Source of the DNA: an uncultured Lachnospiraceae bacterium
Lineage (GTDB): Bacteria; Bacillota_A; Clostridia; Lachnospirales; Lachnospiraceae
DNA length: 6,477 bases
Reading direction: 5' to 3'
Assembly: GCA_902787595.1 (NCBI GenBank)
Contig: CADAHD010000161.1
Coordinates: 1 to 6,477 of the forward strand
Shown: positions 6,435 to 6,477 of the stretch, in pieces
Layout: each line of letters starts with the position of its first letter
How positions within the stretch are numbered: the first letter of the stretch is position 1
Notes under the pieces: generated by a model
Seen by the model: only the letters and a program-made list of their open reading frames with translations
Told to the model about the DNA's origin: nothing
Database searches by the model: none
Program-made: the position numbers and the translations under genes

Positions 6435-6477
6435 ATGAATATGCTGAAGTACAAATTAAAACGGATCGTAAGTATAG
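6435..6477 (+). CDS. Start of an unknown gene, cut by the window end (possible membrane protein)
   Basis: Fourteen codons are visible, reading MNMLKYKLKRIVSI, before the window ends. A purine-rich stretch GGGGAGAAAAGGAAG (6420-6434) precedes it. The ATG at 6435 is served by GGGGAG nine bases away. A second ATG at 6441 would be served by AAGGA eight bases away, so the start is ambiguous between these two. The Lys/Arg-rich opening followed by IVSI resembles the cytoplasmic end before a first membrane segment, as in exporters often controlled by TetR-type repressors, but so few residues are no proof. It probably shares a transcript with the regulator, 36 bases upstream. Confidence 0.6.
   Translation, partial: MNMLKYKLKRIVSI

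Noticed and set aside
1..6477. tRNA, rRNA, CRISPR arrays, insertion sequences or phage genes
   Set aside because: Nothing on either strand resembles these; spaces between genes are short and no long repeats were seen by eye.

Overview
The window looks like chromosomal DNA of a low-to-mid GC Firmicute, most likely a Clostridia/Lachnospiraceae-type bacterium. The reasons are purine-rich Shine-Dalgarno sites, a lipoprotein with a Gram-positive-style short signal peptide, frequent AGG and ATA codons, and an MdlB-type ABC exporter half of the sort common in that group. This placement is inference from style; no marker gene is present to prove it.

Left part, + strand, bases 1-4840: four genes in tight tandem, with gaps of 1, 7 and 25 bases. 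They are (a) the 3' part of an ABC exporter half-transporter whose start lies outside the window, (b) an MBOAT O-acyltransferase of the AlgI/DltB type, (c) a membrane-anchored AlgJ/AlgX-like (DHHW) protein with Asp-His and Ser catalytic motifs, and (d) a secreted lipoprotein of unknown function. Genes b and c form a recognisable two-part machine. The MBOAT protein passes acetyl groups across the membrane, and the AlgJ-like protein transfers them to an extracytoplasmic glycan. The lipoprotein may be an accessory part. A 7-bp hairpin that contains the lipoprotein stop codon, followed by a short T run, probably ends the operon.

Middle, - strand, 4865-5521: a single convergent gene for a 218-residue protein with one N-terminal membrane segment and an extracytoplasmic domain with an R-TDTGNG-CE signature. 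I know this pattern from uncharacterised proteins but can give no function. It has a good -35/-10 pair placed so close to the ATG that its mRNA may be leaderless.

Right part, + strand, 5522-6477: a 232-base divergent intergenic region, a TetR-family repressor, and the first 14 codons of another gene 36 bases downstream, which runs off the end. The arrangement suggests a regulator with its own target, possibly a membrane transporter.

No RNA genes, CRISPR arrays, insertion sequences or phage genes were seen. The most noteworthy points are the O-acetylation module with an adjoining lipoprotein, the orphan DTGNG-type membrane protein and its possibly leaderless promoter, and the regulator with a truncated downstream partner.
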